NCBI RefSeq assembly: GCF_002860255.1
Contig: NZ_PGVE01000072.1
Span: 62,001-126,000 of the forward strand
Source: Neobacillus cucumis
GTDB taxonomy: Bacteria > Bacillota > Bacilli > Bacillales > Cytobacillaceae
Length of the DNA: 64,000 nucleotides
Reading direction: 5' to 3'
The position numbers and the translations under genes are program-made. The notes under the pieces are model-generated. The model saw nothing but the letters and a program-made list of their open reading frames with translations, was not told where the DNA came from and searched no databases. Positions 52,375 to 61,835 of the stretch are shown here, piece by piece (the first letter of the stretch is position 1; each line of letters starts with the position of its first letter).

Positions 52375-53700
52375 TTGAATCACAATTTATTATCATTTCT
52401 TCAAACCTACTTTTTAAAAAAAGGGGAAGTATTAGAGCTAACGCACTTAGATACAGAGACTAACTCCATTAAAGATATTCCAATTATAAAACGTTTGTCT
52501 ACACGAATTAAGCAGGTAGGTGTACTTACTTGTTCCCTGGATTCATTTTCAGATGGTGCCCCTGAACGAGTGGACCACCTACAGCACTTTCCTATTACCC
52601 CTCGGAAAAAAATTGACCAAAGTGATTATTCTGAATCAGATATTTTAGAGTGGTTAAGCGAAGGATGGATTGTCAAAGAAATAAGGTTTATGAAAGATGG
52701 GAGATCGGTCGATACAATTCATTACCGAATGGGTTACCGGTTGTATCGTTTACAACAAGCCTTACAAATTCAGACACAGAAAAATCTGGAGAATGAGATT
52801 GACGATTGGAAAAATCGACTTGTATCAATAGTTGAAACTTCTTCGGTCTCAGATTTTTCAATCAATAGCAAACCTTTATTAAAGTTATATGAGTTTATTT
52901 CTATCCAATTGAGTAAAGAAAATGCAGTTCTATTGGAGTCTACCTTTTTGACAGAAAAATGGGTGTTAAATAAGAAATTAATGTTTCTTCATTTCTTGGC
53001 AGCTCTGCTGCAATTGTCATTGAAAAAATCGGAATTTGATTGGAAAGAAATTGGTGCACATTATTATCAGGAAATTGGTGGTTCTAAAAAATTCGATTCT
53101 TACAAGGATGACTTTTTAACACAATTGGAAGAAATCATTGAATGTCCTGCATCAAATATTGGCTTGGTTAGCTTAGGGAAAATTACACCATTATTTTTTT
53201 CAGGACTCATTTCGGGAAGCTACTCAGAATATAAGTATGGGCCAGTCCATGCTCTAACGGATTTAGCGATTGCGCAGGAAGATTATACATCCTCTGCTAA
53301 GATTTTATGGCTAGTGGAGAATAGAGCTATTTTAACTAGATTTTCTGCTGAGAAGAACTTTTTAAAAGAGTACGAGATTTTAATGGTATGTGTGGATGGT
53401 CATCTCCGTTCCTCTCATAGACAATGCTTATTGCAATTGACTAAAAATAGCCATTTTACGCAAGTGTTGATATGGACTGATTATGATAAGGATGGAATTT
53501 ATATTGCGGCAGAACTTTATGAAGTCATATCGAAATATCATAAGAATGTAGTGAAATGGGTGACGCATGACCAAAATGTCCTAACGTCATGGAGGGAGTA
53601 TGAAGAATCCACAAAGCATTTTAAAGTAAATGACGGAGTGGAACAGGAACAAATATTAGGGGGTAGCGAAGATTGGAAAAAATGGATTCAGCTTCAATAG
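52375..53700 (+). CDS. jetD: Wadjet JetD-like Toprim nuclease subunit
   Basis: A 441-residue protein. The C-terminal Toprim fold has the glutamate in LWLVENRAIL (about residue 315) and the DxD motif in LIWTDYDKDGIYIA (about 366). This is the layout of JetD, the nuclease that cleaves closed circular plasmid DNA after loop extrusion by JetABC. The N-terminal half (helical, ERVDHLQHF and SEGWIVKEIRFMKDG) would bind DNA. The TTG start follows AGAGGA. In many Wadjet loci jetD is last; here it is first and overlaps jetA by 28 nt. Confidence 0.85.
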   Translation: MNHNLLSFLQTYFLKKGEVLELTHLDTETNSIKDIPIIKRLSTRIKQVGVLTCSLDSFSDGAPERVDHLQHFPITPRKKIDQSDYSESDILEWLSEGWIVKEIRFMKDGRSVDTIHYRMGYRLYRLQQALQIQTQKNLENEIDDWKNRLVSIVETSSVSDFSINSKPLLKLYEFISIQLSKENAVLLESTFLTEKWVLNKKLMFLHFLAALLQLSLKKSEFDWKEIGAHYYQEIGGSKKFDSYKDDFLTQLEEIIECPASNIGLVSLGKITPLFFSGLISGSYSEYKYGPVHALTDLAIAQEDYTSSAKILWLVENRAILTRFSAEKNFLKEYEILMVCVDGHLRSSHRQCLLQLTKNSHFTQVLIWTDYDKDGIYIAAELYEVISKYHKNVVKWVTHDQNVLTSWREYEESTKHFKVNDGVEQEQILGGSEDWKKWIQLQ

Positions 53701-55106
53701 TATCAATTTTTAATTCAGATGATTCAGCTCCCGAAGTCCTTCAGGCAATGAAGGACATTTCTTCATTATCAGGTGTTTTAAGCGATCTAGGTTCGCACAC
53801 GTTTTATCAGTCTCCGATGGAAATTTTAAGATTTTTGCGTATCATTCAGCTCATTAATGAAGAAGCATTAGGACTTGATGAAAAAATCGAGAACTCCGAA
53901 ACACTCTATTACCGTTACCGAAATAGATATAGTGATCCTGAATTTCCAACTAAAAAGAAAATAGAGCAGATTGTTAATATTCTTGCCAAATATAATTGGA
54001 TTTCTAAGCATTCGCGATTGATTAAAATGCGTGATGTGGGGAAGCGGATGATGGATGTTTTGATTCGATTGGCAAACGATTCCCTCGCTTACCACATGCA
54101 TGATGATATAGGACGATCACTTTTCCAGGCAAGGCGGGATGCGGAAATAAGTGAAGCTTATGATGATCAGGGGATTTCGGGCGGTAATAAAATCGCAAGT
54201 ATGATTAAGAATGTAGCAGATGCCATACAATTAATGGAAGAACGAGAACTCGAAATGTTAGCGGATCGTAATGCTCTTCCACAATTGGAATTAATTCATG
54301 AATTAATGAAGGACCTTGAAGGCAAACTTCAAGAACGGTTTCGTCAATTTCAGACAATGGAAGAAAGTTTAGTTTTAACAGAACTAATGCAACGAGGAAC
54401 GGCTGCTTTAGCCAAAGGAACGAATCTCAGTTTAGGAATGATTACTAAATACTTGAAATTTACCACAATGCAGAATACTCCGTTGTCTTCTACCTTGAAT
54501 CCAGAGAAAGTACGTGAATTTATCGTTAAAATGTTTGACCCTCCAATTGAATCAGACGTTCCAAATATATATCAATTACTTAGTTTTATGGAACAAAATC
54601 AATATGAAGGTGAAGCAATGGATGGGTTGTGGATACCCGTTAAGTTTGCAGCTCCTATTCCAGCCCTTGCTATTGATGAGGCACTAACATATATGGAGGA
54701 GTATGAACCACTTACTGAAAATATAGATGAAATCGATGTGGATCCCGAATTTGAAACAAACGTTATTTCACAAACGGATTTAGATGAACTTATGAGGGAA
54801 ACAAATTGGCTGTTGACGAAAAATATGATTGAGACATCTAAAATTGAAGAATTTCTTGAACAACATGAAGAAACACCACTCGAAGAGGTCATCATTAAGG
54901 CGACGTCATCAGAATGGAGCGATGCTGTCAATGCGCTAACTGCCATTTCTGCTTTAGTAGGAAATAAAAAGGTTACAGTCGAAAAATCAAATCAGAAAAA
55001 TAAATTACCAACATTTAATCGAAATTGGGAGTGGATGAATGATGAAGACAGAGTCAACATTGTCCGAAAACGAAATACAGGACAAGAAAAGCGAAACAGC
55101 GAATGA
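53673..55106 (+). CDS. jetA: Wadjet JetA-like kleisin/winged-helix subunit
   Basis: A 477-residue, mostly helical protein identified chiefly by position and by its resemblance to the Wadjet JetA family of Bacillaceae. It has an N-terminal winged-helix-like region (YSDPEFPTKKKIEQIVNILA), a long central helix-rich part with coiled potential (residues 170-240) and an acidic C-terminal region. In Wadjet/MksBEFG complexes JetA bridges the SMC heads as the kleisin. TTG at 53673 with GGGGG 8-9 nt upstream is chosen. It overlaps jetD by 28 nt and jetB by 68 nt. Confidence 0.8.
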   Translation: MEKMDSASIVSIFNSDDSAPEVLQAMKDISSLSGVLSDLGSHTFYQSPMEILRFLRIIQLINEEALGLDEKIENSETLYYRYRNRYSDPEFPTKKKIEQIVNILAKYNWISKHSRLIKMRDVGKRMMDVLIRLANDSLAYHMHDDIGRSLFQARRDAEISEAYDDQGISGGNKIASMIKNVADAIQLMEERELEMLADRNALPQLELIHELMKDLEGKLQERFRQFQTMEESLVLTELMQRGTAALAKGTNLSLGMITKYLKFTTMQNTPLSSTLNPEKVREFIVKMFDPPIESDVPNIYQLLSFMEQNQYEGEAMDGLWIPVKFAAPIPALAIDEALTYMEEYEPLTENIDEIDVDPEFETNVISQTDLDELMRETNWLLTKNMIETSKIEEFLEQHEETPLEEVIIKATSSEWSDAVNALTAISALVGNKKVTVEKSNQKNKLPTFNRNWEWMNDEDRVNIVRKRNTGQEKRNSE

Positions 55107-55767
55107 GTCTTTTTCAAGTTCAAATCCTTTATATGCCCTTCAAGCCATTAGAGGTATTTTAACGGAGGAAGAAGAAATGGTTTTTATGAATATCATGTAT
55201 TCTTCTTCGGCATCTGTTCGATCCGGTAATTTTGGGTTATCACGGAAAGAAGTGGAAAAACAACTCAATATTCAAGGAAAAGAAGATCAATTTTACTCTT
55301 TTTTAACTAGGGTTAACCAAGCAATTGCCCGTTATTTTCAATTAATTTATGATGAACGCCGCGACCAAGTCATCGTTATGATGAGAGTGCCTGCCAAAGC
55401 TGCTAGGAGTACGTTAAATAAAGAAAGTCTATCGATTTTGTTATATATTTTTTACCAGCAGGAAGTCTTGCAGCACGAATTTACAACATTAGATCAGTTA
55501 TTGGATGCATTCGGTCATGAGACGACTAAAGCTAATTCTAGGATTCTCGCAAATATTGATCCACTTAGAAAAATTGGCGCGCTGGAAGAGTATGATACGA
55601 CTTCTCAGGAAAAAGCGTATCAAATCACAGCGATCGGGGTGCATATGTTTTCTGATTCCTTTTTAAAAAGAACAGCAGAATTCAGTCAATCCACTCAGTT
55701 AAATAAAGAAGAAGTTTTAAAGTTTTTTCGTCGTTATAATTATGTTCCGAAAGGAGAGTCAGAATGA
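55039..55767 (+). CDS. jetB: Wadjet JetB-like KITE subunit
   Basis: A 242-residue protein with winged-helix character (SRKEVEKQLNIQG, then ALEEYDTTSQEKAYQITAIG), the size and position of the JetB/MksE KITE dimer that binds the kleisin. The ATG at 55039 has GGGAG 7 nt upstream, giving a 68-nt overlap with jetA in another frame. Its end overlaps jetC by 4 nt. About 20 N-terminal residues are polar and may be disordered. Confidence 0.8.
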   Translation: MMKTESTLSENEIQDKKSETANESFSSSNPLYALQAIRGILTEEEEMVFMNIMYSSSASVRSGNFGLSRKEVEKQLNIQGKEDQFYSFLTRVNQAIARYFQLIYDERRDQVIVMMRVPAKAARSTLNKESLSILLYIFYQQEVLQHEFTTLDQLLDAFGHETTKANSRILANIDPLRKIGALEEYDTTSQEKAYQITAIGVHMFSDSFLKRTAEFSQSTQLNKEEVLKFFRRYNYVPKGESE

Positions 55768-58700
55768 TTCCTTGGCGTTTAACCTTCACCGGTATTCGGG
55801 ATTACAGACCAACATTAATCGATTTATCCGGCGTTAATGAGCATGTCATGATAACAGGTCCAAATGGTGCAGGAAAATCCACGATCACTTTTTGTATGGG
55901 AGCCGTTTTATACTCTTCAAAGGTTGCTATAGAAGGGTTAAAGTCGCGAAATCTTTCTCCCGATCAAACATGGAAGTCCCGAATTACATTATTGTTCAAT
56001 AACTCTAGCCTAATGAAAATCGATGCACCGCGATTTATTGAATTTTCGTTAAACATGGTGCAAGAACCTGGACAGCCTATAAAGAAGGAATACTGGATTT
56101 CCACTGGAGAGGAAATGGATCAATGGGATGAAACGATTCGATATTCGTCAGGTGATCGAATATATAATTTTTCAGCCTATCGGCATGCCCTGCAATATAA
56201 ATATAAAATTGATCCGGATTTATTTTATTTAATCTGGTATCAACAAGAAGTCAATCAATTTGCCGTTATGAGTCCTGAGGAGCGATTTCGGATTTTCAGT
56301 GAAATGCACGGCATTGATAAAACGCAGCGTGATTGGGAAGAAAGTATTGAAAAGTTAAAGGATACAGAAGAATCATTACGATATGCAGAAACAAATGTAA
56401 AGATCAAAAAACAAGAATTAACGCTAAAGAAACGAGAACTTGATCACTATCATGATCATCAACAAAGGCTGAACGATGGTGCGAAACAATATATAGAAGC
56501 ATTATTAAATCTCGAACATTCTCATATAAAGGAGATTGAAAAGGATAAAGAGATTCAAATTCAGCTAATGACTGACCTTGAAAATTGCTTACAAAAGCAA
56601 ATGGAAGCAAAAGTAAAGAAAGACCAAAATGAAGCAGCCAAACAGGACTTGAAACAATCTAGTATTCAATTAAATTTACAAATACAAGAAATTGAAAACA
56701 AGATTATAACCAGTCAAAATAAGGCTAAACAATTAAGGGAAGATATCGTTAGGTTAGAAGAAGAGCTATCGGCTACGTCAGCTAAGAAAAACAGGCTTAC
56801 TCGATCGGAAGAAGAAGTGAAGCTAGATTTAAAAGCGTTGAAGAAGCAACAGAGCAAAACGCTAGAGGATTTAAAAGAAAACCAAGAGGATCTAAAAATA
56901 AAAAAAGACAAGTTCCTCAAAGAAGTTGAAGTGAAGATAAAACTCACCCATGAAATCGAAGCAAATAAAGAACTGGAGTTCAAACATCAAGAATGCTTAC
57001 GAACCTATACTAGCAGCCATATTGTTCAGGAAACACTTGATCATTTAGACATGGATTTGGAGCACAAGAAGGATTTAAAGCATGTCTTATCCAATCAATT
57101 AAAAGAATTGGAAAATGAACAAGATATACTGAGAGAAAATCGGATGTTGTCAAGCCGCCAAATAGAATCTTTAAAATTATTAAAAATCCATCAAATAAAG
57201 GCCTATCCACTTCGTGAATTAATTCAATTAGATTCAACGGCACAGCTGCAGGATGAGAAGCTATTCAATGCCATTAAATATACTATTTTCTTTAATGGTA
57301 AAGAGATCATACCGCCTAATGATTTGTATCATGTTTCACTTAAGGGAATCATTCCAGATCGTTCGATTACAAAGCTGCCTATCCTGCATCTTGAAGTGAA
57401 AGACGGTTTGCCAGATGTTGATCTCCCATTTGCCATGAAAGCTTTGTGGTGGGTGGAACAATTTTTCAATAATCAGGAGTATACCATAAAAAACGATATC
57501 CTCATTGATAGAATGGGAATAAGAGGCCCTCAGGAAAAAGAAAAGTACATTCTTAGTGAAAAAGCATTAAAAGCGAGAAAAGAAAAAGTAGCGGCACTAC
57601 TGGAAGAAAAGCAAAAGGCTAAAGATTCTTTGGAAGAAGAAATCGTAGACAACACTAAGAAAATCCGTCATCTGAATAGTGTAATTCAGTCTGTAAAAGA
57701 AGCAGAAGCATTTATGACGAAGGAATATGAAAGACTCAATTTGAAAAGAAAATTGGATGAAGTTAGAGCTGAAGAGAAAAATTTAAAATCCATAATTACT
57801 GTGCTTGAAACCTCAATAAGTCATTTCAACAGATTGATAATTGAGCAATCATCATTAGAAAATATTTTAAAAGAGGAAGAAGAAATATACCAAGAGATTG
57901 GTCAAATGAAAGAGAGATTTCAATTCCTTACACAGTTAAAGGCTTCGTATACGGAACAAGAAAAACTAATTTCTAAAATGAAAACGCAGCGTGATATTCT
58001 TGATGACCAATATGATAAAGTAAGCAGAGATATAAAACATGTTGAACGAAAGATTGGAGAGTTACAAGAGGAGTTAGATATTTACTCGCGAGACCTTAGG
58101 ATTTTTGAAAGTCAAAAAAGGGATGCGGAAAATAGAATTGAATTGAGTCAGATGAAACTAATTCAATACATGGATGAGCTCACAAATCTACAAAAGATCC
58201 ACTCCAGTTTGTATCAAAAGATTATTTCAAACGTTAAAACGGATTCAGAAACGTCTATCCAGCAAATGATGAATAAGCGTGAAGAAGGTCTAGTGAAGTT
58301 TAATCATGCATTGGACGAGGAAGTAGATCCTGCTGCACCTGAAAACTATGAAGCAGTAAAGAAAGAATTTGAACGATTAGATAACGAGTGTAATCGGACG
58401 AAAATTTTATTAGCACAAGATCAGGAACGAACCGATCAACTAAAAGATCATCTGGAGAAAACTGTCAATATGCGTGTTCTAGAAATACAGCAGCGATTTA
58501 AATCGTATATGGCTCACTTTCAATTTGATGGAGAAATTAGCTGGGAATCATATGAGGATAGGCAGAATCGGACTCATTTTAAGCTTTTTATAAAAGCACG
58601 TAAAGAAGGCCATCGTGGTGTAATGGAAGATGTAAGTGTCAAAGCAAGGGGAGGCAAGGTTGGGAAAGGCGTGTCAGGAGGAGAAGAATCGTTGAGTTCT

Positions 58701-58985
58701 CTTCTATTCGCATTGGCCCTTCTGCAAAATCTAAAGACTTCTCCAGGATTCATTGTATTAGATGAGTTTGACAGTGCTCTAGATGAAAATAGAAAATCTA
58801 AAGTATTTGATTTATATGTTCAGGAGCTGCAAAGAAAATTAATTATTCTAACGCCAAAATCCCATGAAGAGACCTATTTAAACCGATTTAAGAAAGCATT
58901 CGTAGTTCATCATGACCCAACCATTCCACAAAGTAAAGTGGTGGGCTTGGTGAAAACGGAGGAGAGCCTGATTACTCAAAAATAA
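55764..58985 (+). CDS. jetC: Wadjet JetC-like SMC ATPase
   Basis: A 1073-residue SMC-type ATPase. Walker A GPNGAGKST lies at residues 32-40. The ABC signature VSGGEESLSSLLFALAL is near 967-985, and Walker B FIVLDEFDSALDEN near 995. Two long coiled-coil arms surround a hinge at about residues 460-590 (YPLRELIQLDSTAQLQDEKL onward). It is shorter than chromosomal SMC (about 1190), as in MksB/JetC. It should form the loop-extruding motor that senses plasmid-sized circles. Complete and uninterrupted. Confidence 0.93.
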   Translation: MIPWRLTFTGIRDYRPTLIDLSGVNEHVMITGPNGAGKSTITFCMGAVLYSSKVAIEGLKSRNLSPDQTWKSRITLLFNNSSLMKIDAPRFIEFSLNMVQEPGQPIKKEYWISTGEEMDQWDETIRYSSGDRIYNFSAYRHALQYKYKIDPDLFYLIWYQQEVNQFAVMSPEERFRIFSEMHGIDKTQRDWEESIEKLKDTEESLRYAETNVKIKKQELTLKKRELDHYHDHQQRLNDGAKQYIEALLNLEHSHIKEIEKDKEIQIQLMTDLENCLQKQMEAKVKKDQNEAAKQDLKQSSIQLNLQIQEIENKIITSQNKAKQLREDIVRLEEELSATSAKKNRLTRSEEEVKLDLKALKKQQSKTLEDLKENQEDLKIKKDKFLKEVEVKIKLTHEIEANKELEFKHQECLRTYTSSHIVQETLDHLDMDLEHKKDLKHVLSNQLKELENEQDILRENRMLSSRQIESLKLLKIHQIKAYPLRELIQLDSTAQLQDEKLFNAIKYTIFFNGKEIIPPNDLYHVSLKGIIPDRSITKLPILHLEVKDGLPDVDLPFAMKALWWVEQFFNNQEYTIKNDILIDRMGIRGPQEKEKYILSEKALKARKEKVAALLEEKQKAKDSLEEEIVDNTKKIRHLNSVIQSVKEAEAFMTKEYERLNLKRKLDEVRAEEKNLKSIITVLETSISHFNRLIIEQSSLENILKEEEEIYQEIGQMKERFQFLTQLKASYTEQEKLISKMKTQRDILDDQYDKVSRDIKHVERKIGELQEELDIYSRDLRIFESQKRDAENRIELSQMKLIQYMDELTNLQKIHSSLYQKIISNVKTDSETSIQQMMNKREEGLVKFNHALDEEVDPAAPENYEAVKKEFERLDNECNRTKILLAQDQERTDQLKDHLEKTVNMRVLEIQQRFKSYMAHFQFDGEISWESYEDRQNRTHFKLFIKARKEGHRGVMEDVSVKARGGKVGKGVSGGEESLSSLLFALALLQNLKTSPGFIVLDEFDSALDENRKSKVFDLYVQELQRKLIILTPKSHEETYLNRFKKAFVVHHDPTIPQSKVVGLVKTEESLITQK

Positions 58986-59048
58986 AATGATAAAACTTTC
59001 ATTTTATAATTTGTAATAAGCGATAAATATCGTAGAGTAAATGGGAGA

Positions 59049-59098
59049 GCTAGGGGTTGTTAAAAAAGTCAGATATTAACTTTTTGGGCAACTCCCTT
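59049..59098. other. Imperfect hairpin after jetC
   Basis: AGGGGTTG / CAACTCCCT outer arms and AAAAAGT / ACTTTTT inner arms. It could be the jetC terminator or the relic end of an insertion element; no transposase is nearby. Confidence 0.5.
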
Positions 59099-59181
59099 AA
59101 GGATTTAGGGAAACACTTGATGTATTGATCAAAGTAATTAATAATATTTTATATAGCAGTTAATCAAAGGAGTTGAACTAC

Positions 59182-59607
59182 ATGGCTAATTATTTTTTTG
59201 AACCGGAAACATACCCTTTTATGTATAAAGGTACAACAATTGGCTTTATTACGATTGATATGGATTCCTTTGGTAAATATGAATATTCATTAGATTTAAT
59301 TTCTTATACATCTAAGAATAAAATACCCTGGGCGTTTTTAGATATAAATGAAAATTTTATATCAAAATTTAAAAATTCTCATCATCATAAGTCCATCATA
59401 CAAAACTGGATAGAAGAAAGAGTATTTCCACCAGATAGACAAGCATCTGATGAATTACTAAAAAAAGTAAATTTATCGGAGTATGACCAACTTGCCATTA
59501 TAAAGCATACTAGAGCAAGCAGTCGTTATGACAGTTTTTGGATTAAATTTTATCCTAATGATACGTTTAAAAACACCATTCTTAAAAAGTGGGATGATAA
59601 AAAATGA
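59182..59607 (+). CDS. Small partner protein of a HipA-like kinase
   Basis: A 141-residue soluble protein. The C-terminal part reads WIEERVFPPDRQASDELLKK, then YDQLAIIKHTRASSRYDSFW ending in IKF. Short genes with this type of W...R.fPp.R...ell...l..YD..ii..T....yDsfW pattern commonly precede HipA-like kinase genes in Firmicutes, to my knowledge without an experimental role. The ATG at 59182 has GGAG 9 nt upstream. It overlaps the kinase gene by 4 nt, so the two are co-expressed, as in toxin-antitoxin pairs. Which one would neutralise the other is unknown. Confidence 0.65.
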   Translation: MANYFFEPETYPFMYKGTTIGFITIDMDSFGKYEYSLDLISYTSKNKIPWAFLDINENFISKFKNSHHHKSIIQNWIEERVFPPDRQASDELLKKVNLSEYDQLAIIKHTRASSRYDSFWIKFYPNDTFKNTILKKWDDKK

Positions 59608-60431
59608 TTTATCTAGATGATCTAAGGGAATTGGATAACGCTGAATCAAGCATCGGGGTAATAAGAAAGTGGTATGACGAAAAAAATAACTATTATATTA
59701 AAGCATCCTCACTTGATAAATCAAATCATACATATCATGTCGAAGCGATAATGGAATGTATTGCCTATGAGGTTGGTTTATTATTAGGCATAGATGTAGT
59801 GCCGTACTGGTTAGATAAACTATATATATCGGAACATGAAATAATAGATGTTTGTGTAAGTGAAGACTATTTCTATAAACGTCCGATTAAGGAAAAGGTA
59901 TCTGCGTTTTCATATTTGCTAAAACTACATCCAGGTAAGCTTTCTCGAGAGGAGCAATATAATCGAATTACTAGTATTTCCGAGAAGATTAAGTTAGATA
60001 TTGATAAAATGCTTGTGTTCGATTATCTTATTGACAATTATGATAGACATTTAAGAAATATAGAAATTGCTTTACTCAAAGATGGTACTATAACAATAGC
60101 TCCCATTTTTGATAATGGTTCTTCATTGTTAGCTAATTGGGAATTTGAAGAGGATTTACTTGATTTAAAAGAAAATGAAGACTTATTTGAACAAAATATC
60201 CTCCATGCAGAGACTCCAGCAAAAGCTTTTGCAAATGAACATGCTATTGAAATTAGAATGGTGGGTAAAGAGGTATATAATCATATTAACTTAAATATTG
60301 AGAATAAAGAGTTTAAATCTATTATTGAAAAGTATTCAGACTACCTTTCTCCTCTAAGAAAAGAATTAATCTATAAATTGTTAATACATCGGTATGAAAA
60401 TATACAAAAACGTGCAAAATCATCCGTTTAA
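59604..60431 (+). CDS. HipA-like protein kinase
   Basis: A 275-residue kinase related to the C-terminal (catalytic) part of HipA and to CtkA. The catalytic loop DYLIDNYDRHLRNIEI (about residues 138-153) has the HipA-type D-R-H-x-x-N arrangement. The metal-binding FDNGSSLL (about 168) replaces DFG. The N-terminal YYIKASSLDK probably carries the ATP-binding lysine. The N1 domain of full HipA (about 440 residues) is lacking; the upstream small protein may complement it, as HipS does for HipT, but there is no sequence proof. A toxin or defence kinase role is an inference from family and location. Confidence 0.78.
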   Translation: MIYLDDLRELDNAESSIGVIRKWYDEKNNYYIKASSLDKSNHTYHVEAIMECIAYEVGLLLGIDVVPYWLDKLYISEHEIIDVCVSEDYFYKRPIKEKVSAFSYLLKLHPGKLSREEQYNRITSISEKIKLDIDKMLVFDYLIDNYDRHLRNIEIALLKDGTITIAPIFDNGSSLLANWEFEEDLLDLKENEDLFEQNILHAETPAKAFANEHAIEIRMVGKEVYNHINLNIENKEFKSIIEKYSDYLSPLRKELIYKLLIHRYENIQKRAKSSV

Positions 60432-60477
60432 AAGGCGGAAAAGAAGTACGAACTAAATAGCTAGGAAAATAGGAAAA

Positions 60478-60516
60478 CCACCCGTAGTCAGAAGTTTCTT
60501 ACAGGTGGTATTTTTC
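60478..60516. terminator. Terminator between kinase and ATPase genes
   Basis: ACCACCcGTA / TACaGGTGGT with a long loop followed by ATTTTT on the plus strand; it lies between converging genes. Confidence 0.65.
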
Positions 60517-60523
60517 ATATAGC

Positions 60524-61270
60524 TTATTCCAGAAGATGATGAAGCATTCTTTTCGGGTCATTTAAGAACTGTTTCATAATCTGAAAGTGATTGGTTTCTT
60601 CCAGCTTTTTCTCTTGTATTCCCTCTTCGCTTAACTCATATATGATAGAGTTTGGATAAGACATAACAATCGGTGAATGAGTAGCAATAATAAGTTGTGA
60701 GTCTTGATTCACTAGGTCATGGATTCGAGTAACCATCGACATTTGCCGTAAGGGGGAAAGAGCAGCTTCAGGCTCATCAAGTATATAAATGCCATTTCCT
60801 CCAAAACGGTTAACAAAGGTAGAGAAGAATGCCTCCCCATGTGATTGTTCATGAAGGGATTGTCCGCCAAACGAATTTATGATCTTAGGACCACCACCGC
60901 CCTGATCCAATTCCTCAATATTGGAAGCCACATTATAAAAACTTTCCGCCCGTAAGAAAAAGCCATCCCTTGGCTTATCAACGCCCCTTATAAGTTTGAT
61001 ATAGTTGGTTAATTCAGAATGAGAATCAAACGTAGAAAAGTTGAAGTTAAAAGAACCACCCTCTGGATTAAAACCTAAGGAAACCGCAATCGCCTCTAAT
61101 AAAGTAGATTTTCCCATTCCATTTTCACCTATAAGGTAGGTAACTTTTGGATGAAATGTCAGTTGATTTAGAGTCCTTATACTAGGAAGATTAAATGGAT
61201 ATTCAGTAAATCCAGGTACATCTTCTCTCATTAATACCACACTTCTCACATAGGGAGAATTCATCACCAT
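60524..61270 (-). CDS. AAA/ABC-type ATPase (COG3910-like)
   Basis: A 248-residue single-domain ABC-class ATPase. Walker A is LIGENGMGKSTLLEAIA (about residues 46-62). A Q-loop/signature region is NSFGGQSLHEQSHGEAFFS. Walker B is IYILDEPEAALSP, and the switch histidine lies in IATHSPIV. It belongs to the small predicted-ATPase group COG3910; members are uncharacterised, and some relatives work with nucleases in defence. No partner nuclease is adjacent. The ATG at 61270 has only a weak SD. Confidence 0.85.
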   Translation of the reverse strand: MVMNSPYVRSVVLMREDVPGFTEYPFNLPSIRTLNQLTFHPKVTYLIGENGMGKSTLLEAIAVSLGFNPEGGSFNFNFSTFDSHSELTNYIKLIRGVDKPRDGFFLRAESFYNVASNIEELDQGGGGPKIINSFGGQSLHEQSHGEAFFSTFVNRFGGNGIYILDEPEAALSPLRQMSMVTRIHDLVNQDSQLIIATHSPIVMSYPNSIIYELSEEGIQEKKLEETNHFQIMKQFLNDPKRMLHHLLE

Positions 61271-61331
61271 GTATCAACTACCTTATTTTTTGTTTAATTT
61301 TATCATAGGTATGGAATGAAGCGGGACAATA

Positions 61332-61389
61332 AAAATCATGGGGACGGTTCTTTAGGTTTATAAGCTAGGAGAACTGTCCCCATGATTTT
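61332..61389. repeat. Dispersed hairpin repeat, diverged copy 3
   Basis: AAATCATGGGGACGGTTCT pairs with AGAACTGTCCCCATGATTT around a partly paired loop. It shares the GGGGACGGTTCT core with copies 1 and 2 but has a different loop and one mismatch. Confidence 0.8.
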
Positions 61390-61420
61390 GGGCTGAATAA
61401 GATTTTAATCTAAATTCATT

Positions 61421-61726
61421 CTATATATTGTCCCGGAACCATTGATTGAAGAATTGTAAAATCAGGATATAGAGAACATACAATCCTAAATAGGCTCCTG
61501 TAATTAAGAAAAAAGGATTTAGAAAAATACTATGAATATTGGTCATAAAAACGGTATCATCTTTAATTATGTTGTATATGGCGGTAGATGAGATATTTCC
61601 AAAAATTAGTGCAGATAGGATGGCTGCTAAATGAAAAAATTTCTGGGACTTCAGCCATTTTCTTTGAAGGACAACCATTAATAAAGGGATAAAAATACTA
61701 CCCAAAATTAAAAGTATTTTCATCAT
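61421..61726 (-). CDS. Small membrane protein of unknown function
   Basis: A 101-residue protein with three predicted membrane helices (MKILLILGSIFIPLLMVVL, FFHLAAILSALIFGNISSTA, FFLITGAYLGLYVLYILILQ). The ATG at 61726 or 61723 follows GAGGTG. It ends in a polar tail, FNQWFRDNI. I do not recognise the family with confidence. It stands alone. Confidence 0.65.
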   Translation of the reverse strand: MMKILLILGSIFIPLLMVVLQRKWLKSQKFFHLAAILSALIFGNISSTAIYNIIKDDTVFMTNIHSIFLNPFFLITGAYLGLYVLYILILQFFNQWFRDNI

Positions 61727-61835
61727 AATCACCTCAAATACCATTCTTCTCTATATAAAAGAAGAATAAACAGAACTACATAAATGATTTCTGGTGAAAC
61801 GGTGTGCCCCCATAGTATTTATTAGAAAACTGCTT

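Noticed and set aside
59049..59098. Hairpin considered as an insertion-sequence end
   Set aside because: No second matching end and no transposase within the window; a terminator is simpler.
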